A DNA stretch of 64,000 bases. Origin: Noviherbaspirillum sp. UKPF54 (GTDB lineage: Bacteria; Pseudomonadota; Gammaproteobacteria; Burkholderiales; Burkholderiaceae_D). The first letter of the stretch is position 1. Every line of letters begins with the position of its first letter. The DNA lies in NCBI RefSeq assembly GCF_007874125.1, contig NZ_CP040128.1, forward strand, positions 3,534,001 through 3,598,000. Reading direction: 5' to 3'. The position numbers were made by a program, and so were the translations under genes. This document shows positions 17,936-28,361 of the stretch, one piece after another. Under the pieces are notes generated by a model. The model ran no database searches. It was not told the DNA's origin and saw nothing but the letters and a program-made list of their open reading frames with translations.

Positions 17936-18331
17936 TTATCCGGCGCTGCGCCGGCGGTGATCGAAACGCAGCAAGGCTTCCAGCGGCAGGCTGTCCAGCG
18001 CGCTGTAATTCGTGCTTTCCAAAACGACATCAGGCGCCACGCCAGCCAGATATGCCTCGCTCCAGCGCAACACGCACAGGCACCATTGGTCGCCAGGCTT
18101 CAGGCCTGGAAATCCCAGTTCCGGCACCGGCGTGCTCAGGTCATTGCCTTGGCGCAGACTGAATTCGAGAAATTCCTCGGTCATGATCGCACAGATGACA
18201 TGCGTGCCGACGTCGTCGGTAGTGGTCTTGCAACAGCCGTCGCGGAAAAAGCCGGTCAACGGATCGAAAGAACAGGGAACCAGCGGTTCGCCAAGGACGT
18301 TTCTCGCGGGAGGAGATGGAAAATCTTTCAT
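17936..18331 (-). CDS. DUF2237 family protein
   Basis: 131 residues. It shows the whole DUF2237 pattern: NVLGEPLVPCS, TGFFRDGCC, DVGTHVICAIMTEEFLEFS, GLKPGDQWCLCVLRWSEA and TNYSALDSLPLEAL. Conserved Cys residues suggest metal or redox chemistry, but the function is unknown. The ATG has no clear ribosome site. It is 20 bp upstream of the MYG1-like gene. Confidence 0.9.
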   Translation of the reverse strand: MKDFPSPPARNVLGEPLVPCSFDPLTGFFRDGCCKTTTDDVGTHVICAIMTEEFLEFSLRQGNDLSTPVPELGFPGLKPGDQWCLCVLRWSEAYLAGVAPDVVLESTNYSALDSLPLEALLRFDHRRRSAG

Positions 18332-18534
18332 TGTTTTAGTGTATGTCCCTGCATGTTATTAGCAAGCACGCAATTGCCATGACCGTGACGTGTTGTATGG
18401 CCCTGACATTTTCTGCATTGTTGCGAGCAATCATTGAATGGGCGTATGCGCCGAGGTAAAGTTTGTTCTCAGACGCCATTGTCTGATTAGATGTCTGAGA
18501 GCGTTGAATTTTATCCATGTAGTTAGGAAATACC

Positions 18535-18804
18535 ATGCAACCGAAGTTTGAACACCGCAACGAGTCAGCCTGGGACCTGGGCGACCAGGCCTACGATTTG
18601 GAAGACTCAATCGAAGCAGGTGTCGTGAAGGCAGCACAGCTGGGCATCCGCCCGGGATCGGATGGATACGCGGCATTCATCACCGCTTTTTCAAGAAGAG
18701 TGCGCAGCAAGCAAGTCTCTCCCAAAAAAATGTTGTCCAACGATGCCATCCAGGCTGGATCGGCCAAAGTGCTGACGCCGGATTTTCTGCGCGCGGCATC
18801 CTGA
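18535..18804 (+). CDS. Small hypothetical protein
   Basis: 89 residues, soluble, no recognised domain. The N-terminal half is acidic (AYDLEDSIEAG) and the middle is basic (FSRRVRSKQVSPKKM). The start is well supported by AGGAAATACC before the ATG and the codon use matches neighbouring genes, so it is probably real. It stands alone, divergent from the DUF2237 gene. Function unknown. Confidence 0.65.
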   Translation: MQPKFEHRNESAWDLGDQAYDLEDSIEAGVVKAAQLGIRPGSDGYAAFITAFSRRVRSKQVSPKKMLSNDAIQAGSAKVLTPDFLRAAS

Positions 18805-19143
18805 AACCTGACCGCCCTTCTTTCCTCTCGCCTGACTTCAGCAAGTCATTGCTGACATGCACGGTACTTGAGCAGCCCTCCGCCTCAAGTACCGCAACCA
18901 GCCGGCAGTCCGCCGGCTCGCGCTAACGCACAGTTTGCGCATTCACAATGAATGAAGCTTCCCCGCTCGGTACGGTAGCTTGATGCGGCCCGTCGCGCGC
19001 CGCGCATGCACGTCCATCTTTCCACGGAGCTAACATGGGGGAAACCGCATCCCGATTCGCCGCCGTCAAACCTCGCCCGCCGTGCCTCGGCGAATTGAGC
19101 ACTGCTTCGATGGCATGAGCGCCGGCCAGCGCAGCGGTTGCCG
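18805..19143. other. 339-bp region with a perfect hairpin but no gene
   Basis: This lies between the 89-residue protein and the TonB-like gene. Apart from the inverted repeat at 18862-18894, no feature stands out. The part close to the TonB start is GC-rich without an obvious promoter. Confidence 0.5.
18862..18894. repeat. Perfect 11-bp inverted repeat
   Basis: CGGTACTTGAG (18862-18872) and CTCAAGTACCG (18884-18894) enclose an 11-base loop. No T-run follows on either strand, so this is not a standard intrinsic terminator. It begins 58 bases after the stop of the 89-residue protein and may stabilise the mRNA 3' end or be a protein-binding site. Confidence 0.6.
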
Positions 19144-21165
19144 ATGACCCCGAACGATGCCTTCCTGCCAATCCGCGCGGGCGCGCCGCCTGCCGACCCG
19201 CCCCGCTCGCGCCTCGCGCTGGCGCTGGGACTGTCCCTCCTGTTTCATGCCTTTCTCCTGTCGCTGCGCTTCGGCATTCCCGGCCTGGGGCTACCCGGAC
19301 TGGAACTACCCTGGAATGAGCGGCGGGCGCAGGCACCGCAATTGCAAGTGCGGCTGACCGATACCAGCCGCAGTCCCCCGCCTGCGTCAGCTCCCGCGCC
19401 CGCGCCGGCAAGCGAAGCGCTCCCTGCGCCTTCCGCCCCGCCGGCAAACGACGCCTTGGCGGCACCCGTCGCGCCACCCCGCTTTCCCCCGCCGCCGGAT
19501 ACCGCGCCAGCCCTGAAGCTCCTGCCCCCACCTGAGTCGGCGGCACCACCAGTGCCGCCGATGGCGACACCCGTGCCGGCCCAGCCCGCCGGCAAGCCAG
19601 TGCCGCGCGCCGACGTGAAAGTCGCCCAGCGGCGCCGTCATCGGCGCAAGCCGGCGCACGCCAGGCCCAAGCCGCCCGTCATCGCGCAAGCCCTACCGCG
19701 GCAGGAAACATTCGCCATGCCGCTCCCGGAAGAACGCGAGCCGCAGGCCGCTAACGAGCCGCCCATCGCAAGCGAACCGCTCGCCAGCGAAGACGCTTCC
19801 GCGCGGCCAGACGCAGAAGCCCTCCGGCAAGCCGAAGAACGCGCCGCCCTGCTGGCCGCGCAGCAGGAGGAGGCACAGAGGGAAGCGCGCCAGCAGGCGG
19901 AAGACGCGCAACGCCTCGCCATGGAACAAGAAGCGAACAGGCAGGCCGAGGAACGCGCGCTCCAGCAGGCCGCGCAACGGCAGGAAGAAGAGGCGGCCCT
20001 GATGGCCCGGCAGCGGGAAGAAGCCAGGCTGGCGGAAGAAAACGCGCGGCGGCAGGAAGACGCGGCACGCCGCCAGGCGATGGAAGAGGACGCGCGCCGC
20101 CAGGCTGAAGCACACGAACGCCGCCGTCAGGAAGAAGACTTCCTGCGCACGCAGCAACTGGAGCTGCAACGCCGGGACGAAGAGGCAAGGCGGCTGGCGT
20201 TGGAGGAGCAAGCGCGCCGGCAGGAACAGGAAGCCATCCGGCATGCGCAGCAACTGGAGGCGCAACAGCGGGAAGAAGAAGCCGCGCACCGCCTGGCGCT
20301 GGAGCAGGAAGCGCGCCGGCAAGCGCTGCAGCGTCAGCAGGAAGAAGCGCTGCGGCGCGAGCAACAGCTGGCGGCGGAGGAAAGCGCGCGGCGCGCCCGC
20401 GAACTTGAGGCACAACGGCAGCAAGCGGAGCAAGCCGCACGCGCCGCGCAAGAGCAGGCTGCACGCAGGCAGGCCGATGAAGCGGCAAGGCAAGCCGCCG
20501 CGCAGGCGCAGCGCCAGCAGGGAGATCAGGCAGCGCAGGCTGCCGCAGCCGGCAACGGGTCGGCCGTACGCGCGGAAACAGCGCAGGCCACGGCGGTGCC
20601 GCCCAGGCAAGCGCCCGTCTCCCGAGCGCCGGCGCCGGAAACCGCCTCATCGGGCAACAGCGGCGCACCTGAGGAAACCGACAATGGCCCGCTCCTGCTC
20701 TCCGACGACAACATGGCTGCCATGCAAGTCCAGCGGGACAGAAAAATCGACCTGACCCGCCTCGACGCGCGCGAAGCCAGCGAACTGGCCGGCACGCCGC
20801 AGCAGCCGCGCCGGCGGTCCATCTTCGGCAGCGCCCCGGACGATATCGTGCTGCAAATGTATATCGACGGCTGGCGCCAGGCCGTCGAGCATAACGGCAA
20901 CCGCGCCGACGGCGCGTTCGCGCCGGGCCGGCTGCGCGGCGAATCCGTGGTCACCGTCGCCCTTCGCAGCGACGGCAGCGTCGAAAGCGTTTCCATCGAA
21001 CGCGCTGGCGCGCCGGAAATCGACGCCGCCGTGCGCCGGATCATCCAGGCATTCGAGCGGCACGACGCCTTCCCGCCGGATCTGCGGCGCAGGTACGACG
21101 TGATCGAAATCCGACGCCTGTGGCGTTTCGACGACCGGCTGCGCCTGGTCGAGGACGCGCGCTAG
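19144..21165 (+). CDS. TolA-like TonB-family energy transducer with a very long coiled coil
   Basis: 673 residues. One N-terminal transmembrane helix (LALALGLSLLFHAFLLSLRF) carries the His typical of TonB/TolA anchors. A Pro/Ala-rich segment (about 60-200) is followed by about 250 residues of charged Glu/Arg/Gln/Ala coiled coil built from repeats like EEARRLALEEQARRQ. The C-terminal 100 residues form a TonB-type domain (ESVVTVALRSDGSVESVSIE). The layout is that of TolA, but the C-terminal domain is TonB-like and no exbBD or tolQRB genes adjoin. The ATG at 19144 is two codons after a TTG alternative. It probably spans the periplasm to an outer-membrane partner. Confidence 0.85.
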   Translation: MTPNDAFLPIRAGAPPADPPRSRLALALGLSLLFHAFLLSLRFGIPGLGLPGLELPWNERRAQAPQLQVRLTDTSRSPPPASAPAPAPASEALPAPSAPPANDALAAPVAPPRFPPPPDTAPALKLLPPPESAAPPVPPMATPVPAQPAGKPVPRADVKVAQRRRHRRKPAHARPKPPVIAQALPRQETFAMPLPEEREPQAANEPPIASEPLASEDASARPDAEALRQAEERAALLAAQQEEAQREARQQAEDAQRLAMEQEANRQAEERALQQAAQRQEEEAALMARQREEARLAEENARRQEDAARRQAMEEDARRQAEAHERRRQEEDFLRTQQLELQRRDEEARRLALEEQARRQEQEAIRHAQQLEAQQREEEAAHRLALEQEARRQALQRQQEEALRREQQLAAEESARRARELEAQRQQAEQAARAAQEQAARRQADEAARQAAAQAQRQQGDQAAQAAAAGNGSAVRAETAQATAVPPRQAPVSRAPAPETASSGNSGAPEETDNGPLLLSDDNMAAMQVQRDRKIDLTRLDAREASELAGTPQQPRRRSIFGSAPDDIVLQMYIDGWRQAVEHNGNRADGAFAPGRLRGESVVTVALRSDGSVESVSIERAGAPEIDAAVRRIIQAFERHDAFPPDLRRRYDVIEIRRLWRFDDRLRLVEDAR

Positions 21166-21326
21166 GGCCTGTTCGGCTTGCCGGCGGCAAGGCTGCCCAA
21201 AGGCGCCAATCAGATTCTGAGGTATCCTTATGTTTTACCTAATGCAACTTCATCGACAGCGCCACGGTCCAATGCCCTCGCGCTGCCACGGCACGCATTC
21301 CCGGCAAATTTTCACGACAAAACAAG

Positions 21327-21905
21327 ATGCGGCAGTTTTTCCTCCGTTCGTCCGCCCTGTGCATGGTGCTGATGGGCCTGCTTTCCGGCTGCGCCACCTC
21401 GAAAAAAGCTTCCGTGTACCAGCATGAAGAGTTCAACACGGTCGACACGTTTTCGCGCACTTACCACGCGTCGGCCGCCGCCACCTGCGAAGCGGCGCGC
21501 CGCACCCTGCTCAGCCAGGGTTACGTGATCAGCAAGCGCCAGCCGGAACAGGTGGATGGCTACAAGAACTTCCAGCCGAGCATGGACGTGCACGTGGTCA
21601 TCGAGTTTCACGTGGTGTGCGCGCCCGACGGGGAAAACGGCGCAGATGCGACCGCGTTCGTCAACGCGGTGCAGGACAAGTACGTGGTCAAGAAGCAGTC
21701 CAATTCGGCCAGCCTCGGCGTGAGCGCGCTGGGCTCGCTGTCGCTGCCGTTCGGCTCGAGCGAGGATTCGCTGGCCAAGGTGGGCAGCGAAACGATTCCG
21801 ACCGTGCAGTTCTACGACCGTTTCTTCGCGCTGGTCGACCACTACCTGGCCGAGGCCGCCGCCAGCGCGCCCGGCGACAGCGGCGGGAAGGAACCGGCGC
21901 AATAA
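21327..21905 (+). CDS. DUF2242 lipoprotein
   Basis: 192 residues. The signal peptide ends in a lipobox (MGLLSGC-ATSK), so it is a membrane-anchored lipoprotein. The body matches DUF2242, a family common in Burkholderiales (TFSRTYHASAAATCEAARRT, then GYVISKRQPEQVDGYKNFQP). Function unknown. It is 160 bp downstream of the TonB-like gene in the same direction and convergent with the DUF3565 gene, only 13 bp from its stop. Confidence 0.88.
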   Translation: MRQFFLRSSALCMVLMGLLSGCATSKKASVYQHEEFNTVDTFSRTYHASAAATCEAARRTLLSQGYVISKRQPEQVDGYKNFQPSMDVHVVIEFHVVCAPDGENGADATAFVNAVQDKYVVKKQSNSASLGVSALGSLSLPFGSSEDSLAKVGSETIPTVQFYDRFFALVDHYLAEAAASAPGDSGGKEPAQ

Positions 21906-21918
21906 CTCGTTCCAATAA

Positions 21919-22125
21919 CTAGTTCCAGTCGCGCGGCGCGCCGGCGTCGCATTTCTTGCAGTTCAGCTCCATGCCCAGCGTCCTGGCGCGGCCCTCGGGC
22001 GAAATCACCCAGGGACGGTTGGTCCAGGGCGGGTTATGCCGCACGTGCTGGTTGTGCCCGCATTCGAGTTCGGCGACCCAGTGCTGTTCATCGTCCAGAT
22101 GAAAGCCGACGATTCGTTTCTTCAT
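21919..22125 (-). CDS. DUF3565 small protein
   Basis: 68 residues, the entire DUF3565 family signature: IVGFHLDDEQHWVAELECGHNQHVRH, split here between its metal-like Cys/His residues, and NCKKCD near the end. A Cys-Gly-His and a CxxC pair suggest a small zinc site. It overlaps the HAD gene by 4 bp (ATGA), so the two are translationally coupled. They follow cbbP by 33 bp and could be read from the cbb operon. Function unknown. Confidence 0.85.
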   Translation of the reverse strand: MKKRIVGFHLDDEQHWVAELECGHNQHVRHNPPWTNRPWVISPEGRARTLGMELNCKKCDAGAPRDWN

Positions 22126-22562
22126 GTATCTGCGAACGGGTGGGAAGACAGCCGCTCCCGCAAGGCGCGCTCGGTGGCGGCGTTAAAGCCGAGGGCGGGA
22201 TCGACCAGGATGAGATTGGCACATCCGGGAGAGAAAAACAATGCGCAATCGTCGATCGCCACCCACGGCTCCGTGCTGCGGCCGCGCAGGCTGCGCCATG
22301 CATCGATTTCAGCTTCCCGCACACACAGGGGGCCGGCGGCCGGCAATACCGGCGTCACGTCGATGATGCGCGCAGCGATATCGTCCGAGAAAAATCCCCG
22401 CAACTCCGCCAGGGTATAGCCCTCGCGCCAAGAACTCGAAATCACGATGTCGACCTCAGGATAGTCGCGCATCACGCGCTCGAAATCCGGCAGGCGCGTC
22501 AGCGCGCCTTGCGGCCGGTGAAACGGATGCAATACGCCGTCGAAATCGAGGAACAGGATCAC
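22122..22562 (-). CDS. HAD-domain protein
   Basis: 146 residues. The N-terminal ILFLDFDGVLHP carries the DxD catalytic motif of HAD phosphatases; SSSWR (motif II) and the AIDDCALFF acidic pair (motif IV) follow. The protein is short, without a cap domain, so it may be a small phosphatase or a non-catalytic relative. The start is GTG. It lies 33 bp after cbbP, in the same direction, and overlaps DUF3565. Confidence 0.85.
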   Translation of the reverse strand: MILFLDFDGVLHPFHRPQGALTRLPDFERVMRDYPEVDIVISSSWREGYTLAELRGFFSDDIAARIIDVTPVLPAAGPLCVREAEIDAWRSLRGRSTEPWVAIDDCALFFSPGCANLILVDPALGFNAATERALRERLSSHPFADT

Positions 22563-22595
22563 TGCCTTTAGGGCACCAAATCGTCCGTGAGTTTC

Positions 22596-23480
22596 CTAGT
22601 AAGCAGAGAATGCCCGCTTCTTGCGCTCCATCATGCGCCAGATGAACGGTGTAAAGATCAGCTGCATGGCGAGTTCCATCTTCCCGCCCGGGACGACGAT
22701 GGTGTTGGCGCGCGACATGAAGGAATCGTTAATCATGTTCAACAGGTACGGGAAATCGATCCCCTTGGGATTGGCGAAGCGGATCACGACGAAACTTTCA
22801 TCCGGCGCCGGGATGTCGCGCGCGATGAACGGGTTGGACGTGTCGACGCAGGGCACGCGCTGGAAGTTGACGTGGGTGTGCGTGAACTGCGGGCAGATGT
22901 AGTTCACATAATCCGGCATGCGGCGCAGGATGGTGTCGGTCACCGCCTCGGTCGAATAGCCGCGCTTGGCCTTGTCGCGCCACAGCTTCTGTATCCATTC
23001 CAGGTTAATCACCGGCACCACGCCGATCAGCAGGTCCGGGTACTGCGCGATGTTGATATCGCCATGCACCACCGCGCCGTGCAAGCCTTCGTAGAACAGC
23101 AGGTCGGTCTCCTGCGGCAAGTCTTCCCACGGGGTGAAAGTGCCGGGGTCCTGGTCGTAGGGCGCGGCTTCCTCGGTGTCGTGCAGGTATTTCCGGCAAC
23201 GCCCGTTGCCGCTTTCCGCATAGCTGCGAAACAGTTCTTCCAACTCGTGGAACAGGTTGTTGTCGGGACCGAAGTGGCTGAAATTCTTGTTGCCAGCTTT
23301 TTCCGCCTCGGCCTGGCGCAGCTTCATTTCCTGCCGGTCGTAGCGGTGGAAGCTGTCGCCTTCGATAATGGCGGCCGTCACCTTCTCGCGGCGGAAAATG
23401 TTTTCGAAGGTGTGGGTCACCGACGTGGTGCCGGCACCGGAAGAACCGGTGATGGCGATGATGGGGTAGCGTTCGGACAT
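22596..23480 (-). CDS. cbbP: Phosphoribulokinase
   Basis: 294 residues, bacterial class I PRK, which makes ribulose 1,5-bisphosphate from ribulose 5-phosphate and ATP. The P-loop is GSSGAGTTS near residue 12, and EGDSFHRYDR holds the catalytic and substrate-binding residues. LLFYEGLHG and PDLLIGVVPVINLEWIQK are conserved family segments. Twelve bp separate it from cbbF upstream. It is the last Calvin-cycle gene of the operon, and together with RuBisCO it shows a functional carbon-fixation pathway. Confidence 0.96.
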   Translation of the reverse strand: MSERYPIIAITGSSGAGTTSVTHTFENIFRREKVTAAIIEGDSFHRYDRQEMKLRQAEAEKAGNKNFSHFGPDNNLFHELEELFRSYAESGNGRCRKYLHDTEEAAPYDQDPGTFTPWEDLPQETDLLFYEGLHGAVVHGDINIAQYPDLLIGVVPVINLEWIQKLWRDKAKRGYSTEAVTDTILRRMPDYVNYICPQFTHTHVNFQRVPCVDTSNPFIARDIPAPDESFVVIRFANPKGIDFPYLLNMINDSFMSRANTIVVPGGKMELAMQLIFTPFIWRMMERKKRAFSAY

Positions 23481-23492
23481 GGGGCTCTTTCG

Positions 23493-24551
23493 TCAGACGG
23501 CGGTGCGAAACAGGCTGCGCTCCCGGAACAGCGGATTGGGCAAGTCGTCCGCCGACGTGTGGTGATAGCGCTCGATCCGCTCCACCTCGTGACGCGAACC
23601 GAACACCAGGCCGACGCGCTGGCCCAGCGATTCGGGTCGCACCGTCATCACCGGCTGGCGGCCGGTGGAGGCGCGCCCGCCGGCCTGCTCGACCAGGAAG
23701 GCGATCGGATTGGCTTCGTACAGCAGGCGCACGCGCCCCGGCATGGCCGCGTCCCTGGTGTCGCGCGGATACAGGAAGACGCCGCCGCGCATCAGGATGC
23801 GGTGCGCCTCGGCCACCATCGAGGCGATCCAGCGCATGTTGAAATCCATGCCGCGCCGCCCGCTCTTGCCTGCCATGCACTCGTTGACATAGCGCTTGAC
23901 CGGCTCTTCCCAGAAGCGACTGTTGGAGGCATTGATCGCGAATTCGCACGTATCCGGCGGGATCGACAAGCCCGGGTGGGTCAGCATGAATTCGCCCATC
24001 TGCGGGCACAGGGTGAAGCCGTGCACGCCGGCGCCCACCGACAGCACCAGCATCGTGGCCGGGCCGTAGATCGCGTAGCCAGCCGCGACCTGCTGCGCTC
24101 CCGGCTGCAGGAAATCCTGCTCGGTCACGATGCTGGTGCTGTCGCTGGACGCTGCGTCGGGCGCGCGCAGCACCGAAAAGATGCTGCCGACAGACAGGTT
24201 GACATCGATATTGGACGCGCCGTCGAGCGCATCGAACACCAGCAGGTAGCGCCCGCGCGGATGACAGCGCGGAATCTGGTACGGCGCCGCCATCTCTTCC
24301 GATGCCATGCCAGCCAGGTTGCCGCCCCAGTTGTTCCCCTCGATGAACATGTCGCCGCTGGCCGCGCCGAGCGTCTTGCGCGCTTCCCCCGGCGCGCCGT
24401 GCAGGGCGCCGGCGGCCACCTTGCGCGCGATGCGCTTGCACACCAGCGCGATGTTGAGCAGCAGGCTGTTGAATTCGCCGGTGGCGTGCGGGTGCTGCCT
24501 GCGCGACTCGATCAGGAACTGGGTCAGCGTGACCCGTATCTCGGAAGTCAT
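23493..24551 (-). CDS. cbbF: Class 1 fructose-1,6-bisphosphatase
   Basis: 352 residues. It hydrolyses fructose 1,6-bisphosphate (and in this setting perhaps sedoheptulose 1,7-bisphosphate) in the regenerative phase of the Calvin cycle. The metal-binding motif reads FDALDGASNIDVN, with Ala where many class 1 enzymes have Ser. KYVNECMAGKSGRRGMDF-type residues and YPRDTRD are also present. It lies 71 bp after cbbY and 12 bp before cbbP. Confidence 0.95.
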   Translation of the reverse strand: MTSEIRVTLTQFLIESRRQHPHATGEFNSLLLNIALVCKRIARKVAAGALHGAPGEARKTLGAASGDMFIEGNNWGGNLAGMASEEMAAPYQIPRCHPRGRYLLVFDALDGASNIDVNLSVGSIFSVLRAPDAASSDSTSIVTEQDFLQPGAQQVAAGYAIYGPATMLVLSVGAGVHGFTLCPQMGEFMLTHPGLSIPPDTCEFAINASNSRFWEEPVKRYVNECMAGKSGRRGMDFNMRWIASMVAEAHRILMRGGVFLYPRDTRDAAMPGRVRLLYEANPIAFLVEQAGGRASTGRQPVMTVRPESLGQRVGLVFGSRHEVERIERYHHTSADDLPNPLFRERSLFRTAV

Positions 24552-24622
24552 GGCGTCGTCTCCATCGGTATTGTTGTTTTGTCTTCATCACCCTGCATCC
24601 GCCTGCCCGGGTCCGCAGACGC

Positions 24623-25390
24623 TCAGCTCACCTCGAACAGCACGCCCTCGTGCCAGCGCCGCAATGCCGGCAGGTCGGCCCAGCGCTGGTCGGTGCCGGG
24701 CAGTCGCTGCGCCATCGGCTGGTCGGGGTCGCCCAGGTGCGGCAGCACCAGCAGCGCGCCGTCGAACGACTGCATCGCGGTATAGGCGGTGGGCGTGACC
24801 AGGGTCGGCACACCGGCGGCCATGGCGGCCCGCAAGCCGTTCTCGGAATCCTCGAACGCGAGGCAGTCGGCGGCGGGCACGTCGAGCGCATCGAGCACCG
24901 CGAAATAGACGTCCGGCGCCGGCTTCTTGTTCGGCACCACGCCGGCGTCGCAGACCGCAACAAAGTACTTGCGCCAGTCGGCCCCGAGCGGCGTGCGCAG
25001 CAGGGCGTCGATGTTGACCGGCGTGGTGGTGCTGGCGATCGCCAGCGGCATGCCGGCGGCATACGCTTCGTCGATCAGTCTTTCCATGCCGGGACGCAGC
25101 GGCAGCTTGCCGCCGCCCACGCGCGCTTCGTAGTGCTTCGTCTTGATCGCGTGCACCGCGTCCAGCGTCGCCCTGATCCTGCCATTCAATTCCGCGCCCG
25201 GATGGCGCATGCGCCAGTAGTGCGCGATGCGCTCCTTGCCGCCTGCCACCTGCAGCAGACGGGTGTACATGTCCTCGTCCCAGTGCCAGTCCAGGCCGGC
25301 TTCCTCGAACGCGGCGTTGAAGGCGCGGCGGTGCGCGTCCTCGGTATCGGCAAGCGTGCCGTCGACATCGAATATCAGGGCTCGCAACAT
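24623..25390 (-). CDS. cbbY: CbbY HAD phosphatase (xylulose-1,5-bisphosphate phosphatase)
   Basis: 255 residues, HAD subfamily IA with a helical cap. The catalytic motif is [18 protein letters not shown], and [17 protein letters not shown] is motif IV. CbbY removes xylulose 1,5-bisphosphate, a misfire product that inhibits RuBisCO. A GGAGGCTGC site lies before the ATG, which is inside the end of cbbX (16-bp overlap). Its position next to cbbX is typical of red-type RuBisCO operons and supports the CbbY assignment over a general phosphoglycolate phosphatase. Confidence 0.94.
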   Translation of the reverse strand: MLRALIFDVDGTLADTEDAHRRAFNAAFEEAGLDWHWDEDMYTRLLQVAGGKERIAHYWRMRHPGAELNGRIRATLDAVHAIKTKHYEARVGGGKLPLRPGMERLIDEAYAAGMPLAIASTTTPVNIDALLRTPLGADWRKYFVAVCDAGVVPNKKPAPDVYFAVLDALDVPAADCLAFEDSENGLRAAMAAGVPTLVTPTAYTAMQSFDGALLVLPHLGDPDQPMAQRLPGTDQRWADLPALRRWHEGVLFEVS

Positions 25391-26292
25391 GCAGCCTCCT
25401 GCGTCAGGGATTGGTCGGTTGAAGGATGAAACACCCGGCTGGCGAGCAGGTCGGCGGCGGTGATCGTGATCAGCGCATCGTCATCGACCGCGCCCCGTTC
25501 GGCCAGCAGGCGCGACGCATGGCGCAATCGCGCGCGGTCGAGCGCATTGCGCACGCTGCGCGCGTTGGCGAAGTGCGGCAGCCGCATGCGCCGTTCCAGG
25601 TAATCGGAAAACACGCCCGCGGCAGCGTCGTCGAAGCGATACTGCATCTCGGCCAGCATCAGTCCGGCGATCTGCGCCAGTTCGTCGCGCCGGTAGTCGG
25701 GAAAATCGATGTGGTGCGCAATGCGCGAGGACATGCCGGGGTTGGATTCGAAGAAGCGGTCCATGCGGTCCTTGTAGCCGGCCAGGATCACGACCAGGTC
25801 TTCGCGGTTGTTTTCCATCACCTGCAGCAGGATCTCGATCGCTTCCTGGCCGTAGTCGCGCTCGTTCTCTGGCCGGTACAGGTAATAGGCCTCGTCGATG
25901 AACAGCACGCCGCCCATCGCCTTCTTCAGCACCTCCTTGGTCTTGGGCGCGGTGTGGCCGATGTACTGGCCGACCAGGTCGTCGCGCGTGACCGCGATCA
26001 ACTGCCCCTTGCGCACATAACCGAGGCGATGCAGGATTTCCGCCATGCGCATGGCCACCGTCGTCTTGCCGGTGCCGGGATTGCCCGTGAAGCACATGTG
26101 CAGGCTGGGCGCGCCGGCCGCATAGCCGCGCTCGGCGCGCAGCTTGTCCACCAGCAGCAGCGCGGCGATGTCGCGGATGCGCGCCTTGACCGGCGCCAGC
26201 CCGATCAGCTCGCGGTCGAGCTGCGCCAGCAGCTCGGTGACGCCGGAGCTGGCGAGGCGGTCGGCGACGGGGTTATCGGATGTCGGCTGCAT
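25375..26292 (-). CDS. cbbX: Red-type RuBisCO activase CbbX
   Basis: 305 residues, AAA+ ATPase. Walker A is [14 protein letters not shown], Walker B is [12 protein letters not shown], and the arginine-finger region [12 protein letters not shown] follows. CbbX threads the C-terminus of the large subunit to free inhibitory sugar phosphates. It lies 26 bp after cbbS and overlaps cbbY. Its presence, with a 490-residue CbbL and long CbbS, shows the RuBisCO to be red-type (form IC). Confidence 0.96.
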   Translation of the reverse strand: MQPTSDNPVADRLASSGVTELLAQLDRELIGLAPVKARIRDIAALLLVDKLRAERGYAAGAPSLHMCFTGNPGTGKTTVAMRMAEILHRLGYVRKGQLIAVTRDDLVGQYIGHTAPKTKEVLKKAMGGVLFIDEAYYLYRPENERDYGQEAIEILLQVMENNREDLVVILAGYKDRMDRFFESNPGMSSRIAHHIDFPDYRRDELAQIAGLMLAEMQYRFDDAAAGVFSDYLERRMRLPHFANARSVRNALDRARLRHASRLLAERGAVDDDALITITAADLLASRVFHPSTDQSLTQEAACCEP

Positions 26293-26318
26293 AAGTTCGC
26301 TCTCTGTTCATCAGCAAT

Positions 26319-26738
26319 TCAGTAACGCGCTCCTTCCGGCGCCCGGTTCACGGCATAGCTTTCCATGCCGTAGCGCAGCGTGCGCCCCGCCGCCTCCTGC
26401 CGCGCCAGCCTGAACCCCGGCTCGTCCCGCGGCCGCTGCACGATGAACGACAGCACCACCGACTCCACCGTATGCGTGGCATCGAATGCGGTGACGCGGA
26501 TGTAATGGTTGGGGAAAGTCTGGCGGCAGTTCCTGATCTCCATCATGATCCCGGCGGCGTCGCGCAAGTCGAACATCGGGTTGCCGAACATGTCCCAGTA
26601 CGTGTTGCGCGGATGCGGGTCGTCGCTGTATTCGATGCCGACCGCCCAGCCCTTGTCCAGGCAATATTGAAGCTGCTTGGCGATCTGTTCGTCGGTCAGG
26701 TCGGGCAAAAAGGAAAAGGTGCCTTGTGTAATGCGCAT
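26319..26738 (-). CDS. cbbS: RuBisCO small subunit
   Basis: 139 residues. The N-terminus MRITQGTFSFLPDLTDEQI is characteristic, as are GIEYSDDPHPRNTYWDMFG and the C-terminal extension typical of red-type small subunits, which form a beta barrel at the holoenzyme pore. The start has AGAGGACACC upstream and lies 19 bp after cbbL. Confidence 0.97.
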   Translation of the reverse strand: MRITQGTFSFLPDLTDEQIAKQLQYCLDKGWAVGIEYSDDPHPRNTYWDMFGNPMFDLRDAAGIMMEIRNCRQTFPNHYIRVTAFDATHTVESVVLSFIVQRPRDEPGFRLARQEAAGRTLRYGMESYAVNRAPEGARY

Positions 26739-26757
26739 GGTGTCCTCTTGGTATGGT

Positions 26758-28361
<1,604 letters not shown>

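Noticed and set aside
19800..20540. Apparent short tandem repeats suggesting a CRISPR or satellite
   Set aside because: The repeats are codons of the Glu/Arg/Ala coiled coil in the TonB-like protein and keep one reading frame.
22587..24785. Long open frame on the plus strand opposite cbbP and cbbF
   Set aside because: It is the antisense of two well-identified Calvin genes; its His/Arg/Val-rich translation resembles no family. High GC makes such frames common.
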